Part shown: positions 8,689-17,761 of the stretch, piece after piece | Position numbering within the stretch: position 1 is the stretch's first letter | How the letters are laid out: each line of letters begins with the position of its first letter | Source of the DNA: Neobacillus endophyticus | GTDB lineage: Bacteria > Bacillota > Bacilli > Bacillales > Cytobacillaceae | Reading direction: 5' to 3' | NCBI RefSeq assembly: GCF_013248975.1 | Contig: NZ_JABRWH010000001.1 | Coordinates: 5,175,119 to 5,239,118 of the forward strand | DNA: 64,000 nucleotides | Program-made: the position numbers and the translations under genes | Notes under the pieces: generated by a model | What the model saw: the letters and a program-made list of their open reading frames with translations, nothing else | Databases searched by the model: none | Told to the model about the DNA's origin: nothing

Positions 8689-8904
8689 CTATCTTTTAGT
8701 CGGATTTTGTTTATCTTTTAATGTTTGAATTTCTTGTCTCAAGATTAAAAGTGCCATTTCAAAATCTCTTTGTTCCATTAACTGTGAATGCTGCAGGTCC
8801 TGAAGCTCTGTTTCCATTAATTCAAGATCCGCAAGCCGGTCGCCTGTATATATAATTGTTCCAAAGCTCTTTAAAAATTGCTGAATATCATAAACCGTTT
8901 TCAT
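8689..8904 (-). CDS. yqgQ: YqgQ, DUF910 protein
   Basis: A 71-residue helical protein (MKTVYDIQQFLKSFGTII..), a member of the DUF910/YqgQ family, which is proposed to bind single-stranded nucleic acid; function unproven. The start is ATG 8904 by homology and length; its ribosome site AGGAG is 14 bases upstream, with the 12-base palindrome CGGGGATCCCCG filling the gap. If that palindrome folds, the effective spacing shrinks. It precedes glcK, with which it probably forms an operon. Confidence 0.82.
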   Translation of the reverse strand: MKTVYDIQQFLKSFGTIIYTGDRLADLELMETELQDLQHSQLMEQRDFEMALLILRQEIQTLKDKQNPTKR

Positions 8905-9140
8905 TTCGGGGATCCCCGCTCCTATGTAAAAAACTAATTGTATAAACCTTTTCAATCAAAAGTATAACCTATGCCAAATTTGTCCTCAAGATAAATTTTC
9001 AACCAATTCATTTTTCTATTTTTTCATTTTTATATAAATGATTTACCCAGTATTTTTTCTTGTCATTACTTATGAAATGCCTCCATATAACAATAGTGGG
9101 ACAATCAAATCTATTTTAAGCACGGAAGGGTGACGAAACC

Positions 9141-10001
9141 TTGAAAAAATTAAAATACCTTGCGATCAGCGTAGTTATTTGTTTACTAGCATTTGTTATC
9201 AGCTACTTTCAAATACCAAAAGCAATTGAAAGCATTACCTTTTTCCCCATAGATCAAAATGTAACCTATAAAACAGCTGAAACATCACTAAAGCAAACTG
9301 GACAAACAATTGATTGGAAAATTAGTTCTACACTTGATCGAAAGGCCTATTTACGGCAGGATGCCGGATTATTATTCGCCAATGGACGTCTAAGTGACGA
9401 GGTGGGAAGATGGACGGAAAATACCAGTACTCTTACCCAAGAAAAACCAATAACTCCCCCCCGCAATTCTTATTACCAATCCATAACCTTTCATCATGCT
9501 GAGCTTCATGAAAAGGGAGGACGAATTTTTAGTTCTCAAGCAATTTCCGAAGATCATTTATATGTAATTAAAGAATCTCAGCAAAGAATCTTTTCATTTA
9601 AAACTGCCAAAACTTCTGAGGAAGAAAGGTGGCAGGAAAATTTGACACAACAGACTGAACGCATGCTTCAATTCAGCTGGAATAAGGGTGTCAGATACTT
9701 TTCGATTCCACTTGAGCAATATCAAGCCTATCCGTTAAATGATTTTAACCATATTTTAAAGACCCCTTTACCTGGATATTCATTAAAGGAATCAGCGAAT
9801 ATTCTCGGACGGCTTTGGGAAGGCCTCTATAAAAATTACTTTCTTGGCATAAAAAAACAGGATGGTTCAATTGTCAGCCCTATAGGCAGCACCATCCCGC
9901 TTATTTTACTGGCGAAAAATAAAAGTCACCTCTTAGTGCTAACTGAAACAGCAAATGGAGAGCCGATTCTTCTCCGCCAGAACATTCCTACTTCTGATTA
10001 A
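9141..10001 (+). CDS. Membrane-anchored protein of unknown function
   Basis: I do not recognise this 286-residue protein. It starts at TTG 9141 behind GGAAGGGTGA. Residues 5-25 (YLAISVVICLLAFVISYF) form one hydrophobic N-terminal anchor with lysines before it, so the bulk is probably extracytoplasmic. There are no cysteines in the exported part and no obvious catalytic motif. A second hydrophobic patch (STIPLILLAKNKSHLLVL) is near the C-terminus. It is absent from the B. subtilis gene order. Its stop is 5 bases from that of the converging gluP gene, with no terminator between. Confidence 0.7.
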   Translation: MKKLKYLAISVVICLLAFVISYFQIPKAIESITFFPIDQNVTYKTAETSLKQTGQTIDWKISSTLDRKAYLRQDAGLLFANGRLSDEVGRWTENTSTLTQEKPITPPRNSYYQSITFHHAELHEKGGRIFSSQAISEDHLYVIKESQQRIFSFKTAKTSEEERWQENLTQQTERMLQFSWNKGVRYFSIPLEQYQAYPLNDFNHILKTPLPGYSLKESANILGRLWEGLYKNYFLGIKKQDGSIVSPIGSTIPLILLAKNKSHLLVLTETANGEPILLRQNIPTSD

Positions 10002-10006
10002 TATTT

Positions 10007-11194
10007 TTACCCATTTATTGAATGACCGAAACCAAATGTCAAAGCACCATAGACACTCACAATGGACACTATTAAAAAGAAAAGTTGATATAACAGCTTC
10101 CTCTTTTTCGGAAAATGGATTATTCCTGCTGCGAGGAAACCGCCAACCAATCCGCCAATATGGCCGGCACTGTCGATTCCAGCCGCGGAAAAACTAAAAA
10201 TAAGATTAATCCCTAAGACGACAAAGAGGTTTGTCCCCATTGTCCTAAAAAATAATTTTGGAAAAGTCGCTCCAAAATAAAGCAAGGCCCCAAAGCAGCC
10301 GTAAATGGCTCCGCTTGCACCTACAGAAAGACTATTACTAAAAAGAAAGCTTGCAAGTACACCAGTAAATCCAGCAAACAAATAGATAAACGGGAATCGG
10401 ATATTCCCAAATATACGTTCAACAGTTACCCCCAAATAATATAAAGCGAGTGTGTTCATGACCAAATGCAAGAAGCCAATATGAAGAAAGATAGGAGTAA
10501 TAAACCGCCACCATTCTCCTTCATAAATTAGATCATTTACCTTTGCACCGAATCTAACTAACGTTAATGAGTTGGTACTGCCGCCGTTTAATTGTTCCAA
10601 TAAAAAAACAGCCGCATTTATGAATATAAAAACATAGGTAAAAAAAGGTTTGCTATTCATCAGAATAGCTCGCTCATCCTTTATTCGATTAACAGCTTGT
10701 TCAAGTGTTGCTCTTTTTAATGTTTCAACCTCCTCATCTAAGTATGAATGATCCTGAACAGGAATGAAAATCTTCTTTCCTAACCTTTCAGAAAGACGTT
10801 CCATTTCTTTTTCATACATATCTTTAGAAAACAAAAAGGAACTTACTTCCGTCCTGCCACCCTCTGAAAAGAGATATGGTTTTGCAAGCCTATATTCGTA
10901 TTCATCTACAGGCGGTAATTCACTAATATAAATATTGATCATATGTAATTTATTCCGGTTTAACTGTTTGCGAACATTCTCCCCATTGGCAGCTGTAAAT
11001 TCTATATCCCGCTGCATCGCATTACTCCAATCAATATTATGGAGCAACATTCTAATAATGGGGGCATCTCGATTTTCCAGCTTTTCCAGCCATAGTTCTT
11101 TTTGATTCTCAAATAGCTGAATCATACGATAACCATGGTCATTTATAAATGTATGGGCCAGTGTCCAAAAGTTATACGCTTCTTTATTATCCAT
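10007..11194 (-). CDS. gluP: GluP (YqgP) rhomboid-family intramembrane serine protease
   Basis: A 395-residue rhomboid protease. Residues 1-180 are a cytosolic N-domain; about seven membrane segments follow from residue 183. The catalytic serine is in VGASGAIYG (S294) and the histidine in SAGHIGG (H345), and the rhomboid HxxxN segment HLVMNTL is present. B. subtilis GluP works in membrane protein quality control and carries a C-terminal TPR region (about 507 residues); here the protein stops soon after the last helix, so the TPR part is missing. Start ATG 11194 follows AGGGGAGAA. Confidence 0.93.
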   Translation of the reverse strand: MDNKEAYNFWTLAHTFINDHGYRMIQLFENQKELWLEKLENRDAPIIRMLLHNIDWSNAMQRDIEFTAANGENVRKQLNRNKLHMINIYISELPPVDEYEYRLAKPYLFSEGGRTEVSSFLFSKDMYEKEMERLSERLGKKIFIPVQDHSYLDEEVETLKRATLEQAVNRIKDERAILMNSKPFFTYVFIFINAAVFLLEQLNGGSTNSLTLVRFGAKVNDLIYEGEWWRFITPIFLHIGFLHLVMNTLALYYLGVTVERIFGNIRFPFIYLFAGFTGVLASFLFSNSLSVGASGAIYGCFGALLYFGATFPKLFFRTMGTNLFVVLGINLIFSFSAAGIDSAGHIGGLVGGFLAAGIIHFPKKRKLLYQLFFLIVSIVSVYGALTFGFGHSING

Positions 11195-11245
11195 TTCTCC
11201 CCTGCTTTCTCTATAAAAAATCCAGGTTCACCTTGTTTATTATAA

Positions 11246-11320
11246 GCACTGTTAACCTTGGCTGTTGATTTCCGCTCCAACCACAGTGTGAATATATCAA
11301 CAATGTTATTTTACATAGCC
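11246..11320 (+). repeat. MITE-like repeat, copy A (75 bp, internally deleted)
   Basis: Begins GCACTGTTAACCTTGGCTG and ends AACAATGTTATTTTACATAG-CC, the same termini as the larger copies at 47265 and 63500, but the central GC-rich block is gone. It is flanked by a perfect 9-bp direct repeat TTATTATAA (11237-11245 and 11321-11329), which reads as a target-site duplication. Confidence 0.75.
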
Positions 11321-11359
11321 TTATTATAAACGAAGTAGGAACATGAACTCAAAATAAAA

Positions 11360-11389
11360 ACCATCTGTGGTTTTCACCATTCAGATGGT
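11360..11389 (-). terminator. Terminator overlapping the end of the small membrane protein gene
   Basis: ACCATCTG / CAGATGGT arms on the minus strand, followed by TTTTTATTTT. The 5' arm lies in the last codons of the gene ending at 11374. Confidence 0.75.
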
Positions 11390-11568
11390 CCTCCAAATAC
11401 TGACTGCATCATTTTCCTTTTTACACCAGGCATACTCATTATCGAACCGACCGCCATCCTCCGCATCCAACTTGATCCAAGCATGATATTGATAATTCGA
11501 TAACGATAGCGGTAAACAAAGTAGCCAATTGATCCAATCATGAAAATAGAAGTTAACATCCGAGACAT
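11374..11568 (-). CDS. Small membrane-associated protein in the yqgO position
   Basis: A 64-residue basic protein starting MSRMLTSIFMIGSIGYFVYR, with one N-terminal hydrophobic helix and an unusually Met/Arg-rich tail (RRMAVGSIMSMPGVKRKMM). It occupies the place of B. subtilis yqgO between gluP and fthC and resembles short DUF3918/YrzQ-type proteins; I am not sure of orthology. The start at 11568 is set by AGGAGGG six bases upstream. Function unknown. Confidence 0.65.
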   Translation of the reverse strand: MSRMLTSIFMIGSIGYFVYRYRYRIINIMLGSSWMRRMAVGSIMSMPGVKRKMMQSVFGGPSEW

Positions 11569-11668
11569 ATTCATCCCTCCTGTTTTTATTCTGTGAAACT
11601 ACTCCGAATTTTATCCATCCTTTTTCCATAAAAGGTAACGAATGATCCATTAAGGAATCCTTTTCAGG

Positions 11669-12640
<972 letters not shown>

Positions 12641-12745
12641 TTATCCCATTCAAAATTAGAATATGTTTTTTTAATGGAAATCATGTTCTCATTCAACCTT
12701 TTTCTAACGAAAAATACATATGAATTTGGTTTACTGTATTTTGTG

Positions 12746-13327
12746 TTATTTAAAATGTTCTGAACATCTAATTTCAATGATTTCGGTGGGGGTAATCAGT
12801 TTTGAAACAGGGATGTCATGCTTTTCAACAGGAAAATGCTGAACAACCTGTTCGTTGAAAGCCAGTGATAATGTATGCCCTGGGAAATTCCCCAAAAATC
12901 GATCATAATACCCGCCGCCAAATCCGAGTCGATATCCTTCTTTTGTATAAGCTAATCCAGGGACAATTAATAAGTCAATCTGATTTGCGGCAATCTCTTC
13001 TGTTATTTCTGGAATGGGTTCAAAGAGTCCATAGAATACCGATTCAAGCTGGCAAAACTCTGTTAATTCCCGGAAGACTAGCTTTTTTTCCTTTGGGATG
13101 CATTTAGGTACCGCTACCTTTTTCCCTAATTCCCATGCTCTCCGAATAATCTGATAGGTATCAACTTCAGGAAACTTTGAAATCGTAATTCCCACTATTT
13201 TCGCCTGTTGCCACTCAGCTTGTTCTGCTAGTCTGCTGGCGATTTTATAAGAATAATCCTCATAAATTGGTTTGGCCAGATGGGCAAGTGTTTCTTTCAT
13301 TTGATTACGAATGGAGTTTTTATTCAT
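12746..13327 (-). CDS. yqgN: 5-formyltetrahydrofolate cyclo-ligase
   Basis: A 193-residue 5-formyltetrahydrofolate cyclo-ligase (5,10-methenyltetrahydrofolate synthetase), which uses ATP to return 5-formyl-THF to the one-carbon pool. The signature FGGGYYDRFLGNFPG is present, with KIVGITISKFPEVDT and an IVPGLAY strand upstream. I place the start at ATG 13327 (MNKNSIRNQMK); GGAG is 14 bases away, longer than ideal, and ATG 13351 would add eight residues but lies ahead of that site. It follows rpmG, whose terminator lies between them, so read-through or a separate promoter is needed. Confidence 0.93.
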   Translation of the reverse strand: MNKNSIRNQMKETLAHLAKPIYEDYSYKIASRLAEQAEWQQAKIVGITISKFPEVDTYQIIRRAWELGKKVAVPKCIPKEKKLVFRELTEFCQLESVFYGLFEPIPEITEEIAANQIDLLIVPGLAYTKEGYRLGFGGGYYDRFLGNFPGHTLSLAFNEQVVQHFPVEKHDIPVSKLITPTEIIEIRCSEHFK

Positions 13328-13363
13328 AATTTTGCTCGAGTCTCCTTTCATAAAAAAACAAAA

Positions 13364-13388
13364 AAACAGCAGGGCAGCCCTGCTGTTT
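13364..13388 (-). terminator. rpmG terminator / attenuator before fthC
   Basis: Perfect 11-bp stem AAACAGCAGGG / CCCTGCTGTTT with a 3-base loop, followed on the minus strand by TTTTTTTGTTTTTTT. The stem includes the rpmG stop codon. Confidence 0.9.
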
Positions 13389-13536
13389 ATTTTGTTTCGC
13401 GGTGTACAGTTGTACGTTTTTCTCTTGGGCAATATTTTTTAAGCTCAAGACGATCCGGATTGTTACGTTTATTTTTGTTTGAAATATAGTTTCGGTCTCC
13501 ACATTCAGTGCAGGCTAACGTAATATTTACACGCAT
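13387..13536 (-). CDS. rpmG: Ribosomal protein L33 (bL33)
   Basis: A 49-residue bL33 ribosomal protein ([17 protein letters not shown] to TVHRETK). It has cysteines at residues 9, 12 and 36, but position 39, where a complete zinc ribbon has a fourth cysteine, is Glu in CPREK. It is therefore intermediate between the C+ (four-Cys) and C- forms. It is too short for routine gene length cut-offs. GGAGGGAAATAAC precedes the ATG. It lies between the glycosyltransferase cluster and fthC, as rpmGA does in B. subtilis. Confidence 0.95.
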   Translation of the reverse strand: MRVNITLACTECGDRNYISNKNKRNNPDRLELKKYCPREKRTTVHRETK

Positions 13537-13590
13537 GTTATTTCCCTCCAAACATTAAGCTAGTAAAAATCATACGACTTTTCTATAATA

Positions 13591-14226
13591 TCATTTTTCA
13601 TACGGAATTGCTAGTATGTTTTTAAAAAGTGCACGTTCTAATGTTAGTAATTCACTTTTTTTTGAACCATTTATAGACCAAGTGCACAATTTATTCGTTT
13701 CATGCGGCTGAACATTCATATTAATAGCAAAAATACTCGCTGCAAGCCCTTTTGACATCGGCTGATACATTAAGCTGCCCTCTTTTACGGAGCTCCAAAT
13801 CCGGTCTGTAAAAGCATTCCACAGCTGGATCGTCGTGTATTCTTTTATTCCATTTCCATGATAATGAGCATTCATAAGAAAAACATGTTGATTGGCATAA
13901 TGATAAATTCTGTTTTCTACAGGTGAAATAAAAGTTAAAAGGTTTTGTTCGACATTTAAAGGAAGGTACATTCCCAACAATTTGATTTGTTTTACTTCTT
14001 TTCCATGGTTACTTACATAGATATTGAAAAAACGAATTTTGGAGTGAACTTGCTGCTGCTTTATTTTAATCATAAGGGATTCTTCAAAAAATACTTTCTC
14101 CGATTGATTTTGCAGCCAAAAATATTTCCCGTTTATCCATATCCCTGGAATAAAAGGAGGAAACTCTCTTTGGGGCCGATGCTTTGCATATTGAATCATT
14201 TTTTCAGTTTCGATAAAACGTTCCAT
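13591..14226 (-). CDS. Protein of unknown function in the glycosyltransferase cluster
   Basis: A 211-residue soluble protein that I cannot assign to a family. It starts MERFIETEKMIQYAKHRPQRE and has a beta-rich middle with alternating hydrophobic residues (IRFFNIYVSNHGKEVKQIKL, NRIYHYANQHVFLMNAHY). It has no signal peptide or membrane helix and a single cysteine. AAGGTGTGAG precedes ATG 14226. It is 50 bases after a GT4 glycosyltransferase and a DUF4912 gene in the same direction, so the three probably form one operon; a role in carbohydrate polymer handling is only guilt by association. Confidence 0.65.
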   Translation of the reverse strand: MERFIETEKMIQYAKHRPQREFPPFIPGIWINGKYFWLQNQSEKVFFEESLMIKIKQQQVHSKIRFFNIYVSNHGKEVKQIKLLGMYLPLNVEQNLLTFISPVENRIYHYANQHVFLMNAHYHGNGIKEYTTIQLWNAFTDRIWSSVKEGSLMYQPMSKGLAASIFAINMNVQPHETNKLCTWSINGSKKSELLTLERALFKNILAIPYEK

Positions 14227-14276
14227 CGGCTCACACCTTTTTATTTTTAATTATTTTTTTCCACAACTGGGTTCAT

Positions 14277-15488
14277 TCATATCATATCTTCCATAATCTT
14301 GGCTGTTTCAAAAGCAATTCGGTTCCAGCCGTACTTGTCTTGTGCCATTTCCTTGCCACATCGTCCAATTTCCTTTGCCTGATCTGGGTTATTCATTAAA
14401 AACTCGATCTGCTCCAGCAAGCTGTTGGGATCTCCTGGTACCATCAGTAAGCCGGTATGTAGATGCTCGACTATCTTTTTCAAACCGCCTGTTTTGGAGA
14501 CAATGGTAGGCTTACCAAGTATCATTCCTTCAAGAACTACTATTCCGAATGGCTCATAAAGACTAGGAATTACCACCAATTCACATTCTTTTAAAAGAGC
14601 ATTTCTTTCATCATCTGTGATATAGCCGATGAAATCGACATATGCATCTAATTTTTTTGCTGCGATTTGATGGCGGTAATGATCGAGCATTGGCCCTTTT
14701 CCAGCAATGACAAAGTAATAATCCAGTCCTTTTTCCTTTGCAATTTCTGCAGCACTGATGATAGTTTCAAAACCTTTTTCCCTTACCATTCGTCCAATAG
14801 AAAAAATATATTTTCTTTGGGCTATTTTTGGAAACACATCACAAACCTTTAATAAATCCGCTGGATGATCGACTCCGTTTGGAATGACAGATATATTTTT
14901 TATTTTTTCTTTAAATATAGTGAAAAGCGAATCCTTCATATATTCACTGCAAACAATTAATTGGTCAGAACGTTGAATTAATTGCTGCTCTTTTTCGTGG
15001 ATGAACCGCTGGATTTCATTGTAAATCCCATTATTTCTTCCATATTCAGTTGCATGAATGGTAGTAAGTAGAGGAATCCCCAGCATATCTTTGATAACAA
15101 TGGCAGCTGTGCCGACTAGCCAGTCATGAGCATGGATCAAATCAAACTTCATCTCCAAAGCTAAGCATTCCGCTTTGAAAGCCATCGCCTGGTTTAATCC
15201 TCCGATCCATGCCAGAAAATTCTCATCCTGTCCATTAATAGGGGTCACCCGATGAACGTTTACTCCATTTTCAACTTCAAAGGTGGGCAAATCCTTTTGT
15301 CCGGCTGTTACGATATGAACCTCATGCCCTAATTTTGCCAAATGAACGGACAGGCCATAAACATGTCTGGAAAGTCCACCTATTACATTTGGCGGGTATT
15401 CCCAACTAAACATAAGAATGGATCTTTTTTTATTACTTACTATCTCATGTTTTATATTTAGATCTGTGCAGAATTCTTGTTTATTCAT
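14277..15488 (-). CDS. Glycosyltransferase family 4 (glycogen synthase-like)
   Basis: A 403-residue GT-B retaining glycosyltransferase. The N-domain holds MFSWEYPPNVIGGLSRHVYGL, typical of the bacterial glycogen/starch-synthase-like GT4 branch, then DLIHAHDWLVG; the C-domain holds SVIPNGVD, SIGRMVREKGFE and the nucleotide-sugar E-x7-E motif EPFGIVVLEG. Donor and acceptor cannot be told from sequence. The start is ATG 15488 behind GGGGGGAAGT, overlapping the stop of the DUF4912 gene (TAATG), so the two are translationally coupled. It resembles the B. subtilis yqgM locus in position. Confidence 0.88.
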   Translation of the reverse strand: MNKQEFCTDLNIKHEIVSNKKRSILMFSWEYPPNVIGGLSRHVYGLSVHLAKLGHEVHIVTAGQKDLPTFEVENGVNVHRVTPINGQDENFLAWIGGLNQAMAFKAECLALEMKFDLIHAHDWLVGTAAIVIKDMLGIPLLTTIHATEYGRNNGIYNEIQRFIHEKEQQLIQRSDQLIVCSEYMKDSLFTIFKEKIKNISVIPNGVDHPADLLKVCDVFPKIAQRKYIFSIGRMVREKGFETIISAAEIAKEKGLDYYFVIAGKGPMLDHYRHQIAAKKLDAYVDFIGYITDDERNALLKECELVVIPSLYEPFGIVVLEGMILGKPTIVSKTGGLKKIVEHLHTGLLMVPGDPNSLLEQIEFLMNNPDQAKEIGRCGKEMAQDKYGWNRIAFETAKIMEDMI

Positions 15489-16042
15489 TACTTCCCCCCT
15501 ATATTTGCCGGTACTCCATAATAGCTGTACGTACTTACTAGCTTCTGCCATTTTGGGGTTGCATCTTCGATATGATTAGCGATTAGGTCCTGAGCAGTTT
15601 CATTTTCAATAAGAAATTCATTTGATTGAATTTGAATACATTGGGATCTATAAAAAGGGAAAAAATCAAACTTATTTAGATAAATACCTAATTCTGCAAT
15701 ATAACGGCGGTGTTGTGGCAGTCCTTTGACATACCATTCTCCCTTTTGATAGGGAACTGCCATTTCATAAACGGAATGGGCATTATTTCCCGTGAAGCAG
15801 ATATCCGTAACATCATAAATTCTTAGAATGGTCACAAGCTCTTCTGCCTTCAATTGAAAATAAACTGCTAAAATATTGAAAGGGAGTTCGGAAACGGGCC
15901 ATGATACTCGTATTTTTTGCGGGGAAACAAGCAACAGCCGCATCCCTTCATTGAATGGGGCTATATGAACGGAAGGATGTACTTCCTTTTCATGATCCTC
16001 TCCGCTACTGTTTTTCCTATGGATGATTATTTCGTTTAACAT
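15488..16042 (-). CDS. DUF4912 domain protein
   Basis: A 184-residue protein with a DUF4912 core: the LLLVSPQKIRVSWPVS start, the middle LRIYDVTDICFTGNNAHSVYEMAVP, and WYVKGLPQHRRYIAELGIY. This domain commonly occurs beside glycosyltransferases and glucan enzymes, and its fold is thought to be carbohydrate-binding-like; its biochemical role is not established. It starts at ATG 16042 behind GGAGGA and is directly coupled to the downstream GT4 gene. Together they make a two- or three-gene cluster. Confidence 0.8.
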   Translation of the reverse strand: MLNEIIIHRKNSSGEDHEKEVHPSVHIAPFNEGMRLLLVSPQKIRVSWPVSELPFNILAVYFQLKAEELVTILRIYDVTDICFTGNNAHSVYEMAVPYQKGEWYVKGLPQHRRYIAELGIYLNKFDFFPFYRSQCIQIQSNEFLIENETAQDLIANHIEDATPKWQKLVSTYSYYGVPANIGGK

Positions 16043-16266
16043 CGGTTCCTCCAATCAAAACTATCACTATATGCCACAAAATACATTCTTATTCCTAATA
16101 GTTGCTATTTTTATCGTAACACTGGATCCTTAATGGCACAATAAACACAAATTGTCGGATTTTGTTTTTCCTTATTTTAACAAATAACTGTGAAGCTAGG
16201 CTGCTGCAATCCTCTCCATAATTTCACTCCTTATCACGAAAATGTTAAATCATATTGAATTTAAAC

Positions 16267-16300
16267 AAAAAAAGATGAAGCCCATGCCCCATCTTTTTTT
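16267..16300 (-). terminator. pst-phoU operon terminator
   Basis: Stem AAAAAAAGATG / CATCTTTTTTT with a GC-rich loop, right after the phoU stop; T-run on the minus strand. Marks the end of the phosphate operon. Confidence 0.9.
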
Positions 16301-16302
16301 GT

Positions 16303-16962
16303 TTATGAATTTAAGTCATAGCGTTTTCCGGTTACAAGAAAAATAACATTTTCGGAAATATTGGTAGTATGGTCAGCCAGTCTTTCTATATACCTTGCGA
16401 CGAAAGACAGCTGGGTAATCTGGTTTATATTATTTGGATATTGCTTAATATACCCCATAAGTTCCCTGATTAATTTTCCATACATTTCATCGACCTGATC
16501 ATCTTTTTCTGCACATCTTTTGGCAAGTTCAATATCTTCAGAGTAGAAGGCTGTTAAAGAGTCTGTCAGCATATCCAAGGCGAGATCCATCATTTTAGGA
16601 ATATCTACGATCTCTTTAATATGTTTTTCTGTACCAATGTGAATGGCTGACTTCGCAATATTGACAGCCATATCGCCTATACGTTCCACTTCGGAAGAAA
16701 TTTTCAAAGCAGCAATAATTTTTCGCAAGTCTCCTGCAACAGGTGCTTCTTTTGCTATGAGGACGATGGCTTTTTCATTTATTTCATGGTCTAATCGATC
16801 AATCACATTGTCCCCATTGATGATCGCTTCTGCTTTATCAATGTCTTGCTTAATCAGTGCATCGATGGATTCCTTAATCGCATCTTCTGCTTTTCTGGCC
16901 ATATCCAATAATAAATCTTTTAGCTGCTTTAAATTGCTATCAAAATTAGATCTTGTATGCAT
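16303..16962 (-). CDS. phoU: PhoU, phosphate signalling regulator
   Basis: A 219-residue all-helical protein made of two PhoU repeats, each with the E-R-I-G-D-x-A/H-x-x-N-I signature: SSEVERIGDMAVNIAK in the first and ARYIERLADHTTNISE in the second. PhoU couples the Pst transporter to PhoR signalling and limits phosphate uptake. The start is ATG 16962 behind AGGGGTG; upstream codons belong to the pstB reading direction and are not needed. B. subtilis lacks phoU at the end of its pst operon, so its presence here is a difference from that species. Confidence 0.93.
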   Translation of the reverse strand: MHTRSNFDSNLKQLKDLLLDMARKAEDAIKESIDALIKQDIDKAEAIINGDNVIDRLDHEINEKAIVLIAKEAPVAGDLRKIIAALKISSEVERIGDMAVNIAKSAIHIGTEKHIKEIVDIPKMMDLALDMLTDSLTAFYSEDIELAKRCAEKDDQVDEMYGKLIRELMGYIKQYPNNINQITQLSFVARYIERLADHTTNISENVIFLVTGKRYDLNS

Positions 16963-16975
16963 ATTAACACCCCTA

Positions 16976-17749
16976 TTAGCCGAATCTGCCCGTAATATAG
17001 TCTTCCGTACGCTTATCTGATGGACGTGAGAAGATATTCCCTGTTGCATCCAATTCCACCAGTTCTCCCATTAAGAAGAACGCCGTTTTATCCGATACCC
17101 TCGATGCCTGCTGCATGTTATGGGTGACGATGACAATGGTATATTTTTCTTTCAGTTCTAAAATTAATTCTTCAATCTTTAATGTGGAAATCGGGTCAAG
17201 AGCCGAAGTCGGTTCATCCATTAATAACACGTCCGGCTTGGTAGCAAGCGCCCTGGCAATACAAAGTCTTTGCTGTTGCCCGCCAGACAGCCCTAAAGCA
17301 GGTGTATGCAGCCGATCCTTTACTTCGTCCCATAATGCCACATCCATAAGTGATTTGATAACAATCTCGTCTAAATGAGCCTTTTTAGTCGTTCCATGGA
17401 TTCTTGGTCCATAGGCAACATTATCGTATATAGATTGCGGAAAAACATTCCCCTTTTGAAATACCATTCCCACATTTTTTCTCAGCTCTACGAGATCCAC
17501 TTTTTCATTTAAAATATTTTGGCCATTATAATTGATTTCACCGGTCATTTTCACATTTGGAACCATATTAATCATCAAATTCAAGGTTTTAATAAATGTA
17601 GATTTCCCACACCCGGATGGTCCGATCATCGCGGTAACTTCTTTTTTGGTAATAGGAAAGTTTATATTTTTTAATGCATGGTGATCCCCATACCATAAAT
17701 TCAAGTCATTAATTTGAAAAATCTCTCTGCTAACCGTTAATATCGACAT
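16976..17749 (-). CDS. pstB: PstB, phosphate ABC transporter ATPase (second copy)
   Basis: A 257-residue ABC ATPase of the PstB type. Walker [11 protein letters not shown]-loop [10 protein letters not shown], signature LSGGQQQRL and Walker B VLLMDEP are all intact. It energises phosphate import by PstC-PstA. It lies 12 bases after the first pstB and is clearly divergent from it (for example [18 protein letters not shown] against [18 protein letters not shown]), so this is an old duplication, matching pstBA/pstBB of B. subtilis. GGGGGAAATCT precedes ATG 17749. Confidence 0.95.
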   Translation of the reverse strand: MSILTVSREIFQINDLNLWYGDHHALKNINFPITKKEVTAMIGPSGCGKSTFIKTLNLMINMVPNVKMTGEINYNGQNILNEKVDLVELRKNVGMVFQKGNVFPQSIYDNVAYGPRIHGTTKKAHLDEIVIKSLMDVALWDEVKDRLHTPALGLSGGQQQRLCIARALATKPDVLLMDEPTSALDPISTLKIEELILELKEKYTIVIVTHNMQQASRVSDKTAFFLMGELVELDATGNIFSRPSDKRTEDYITGRFG

Positions 17750-17761
17750 CAGATTTCCCCC

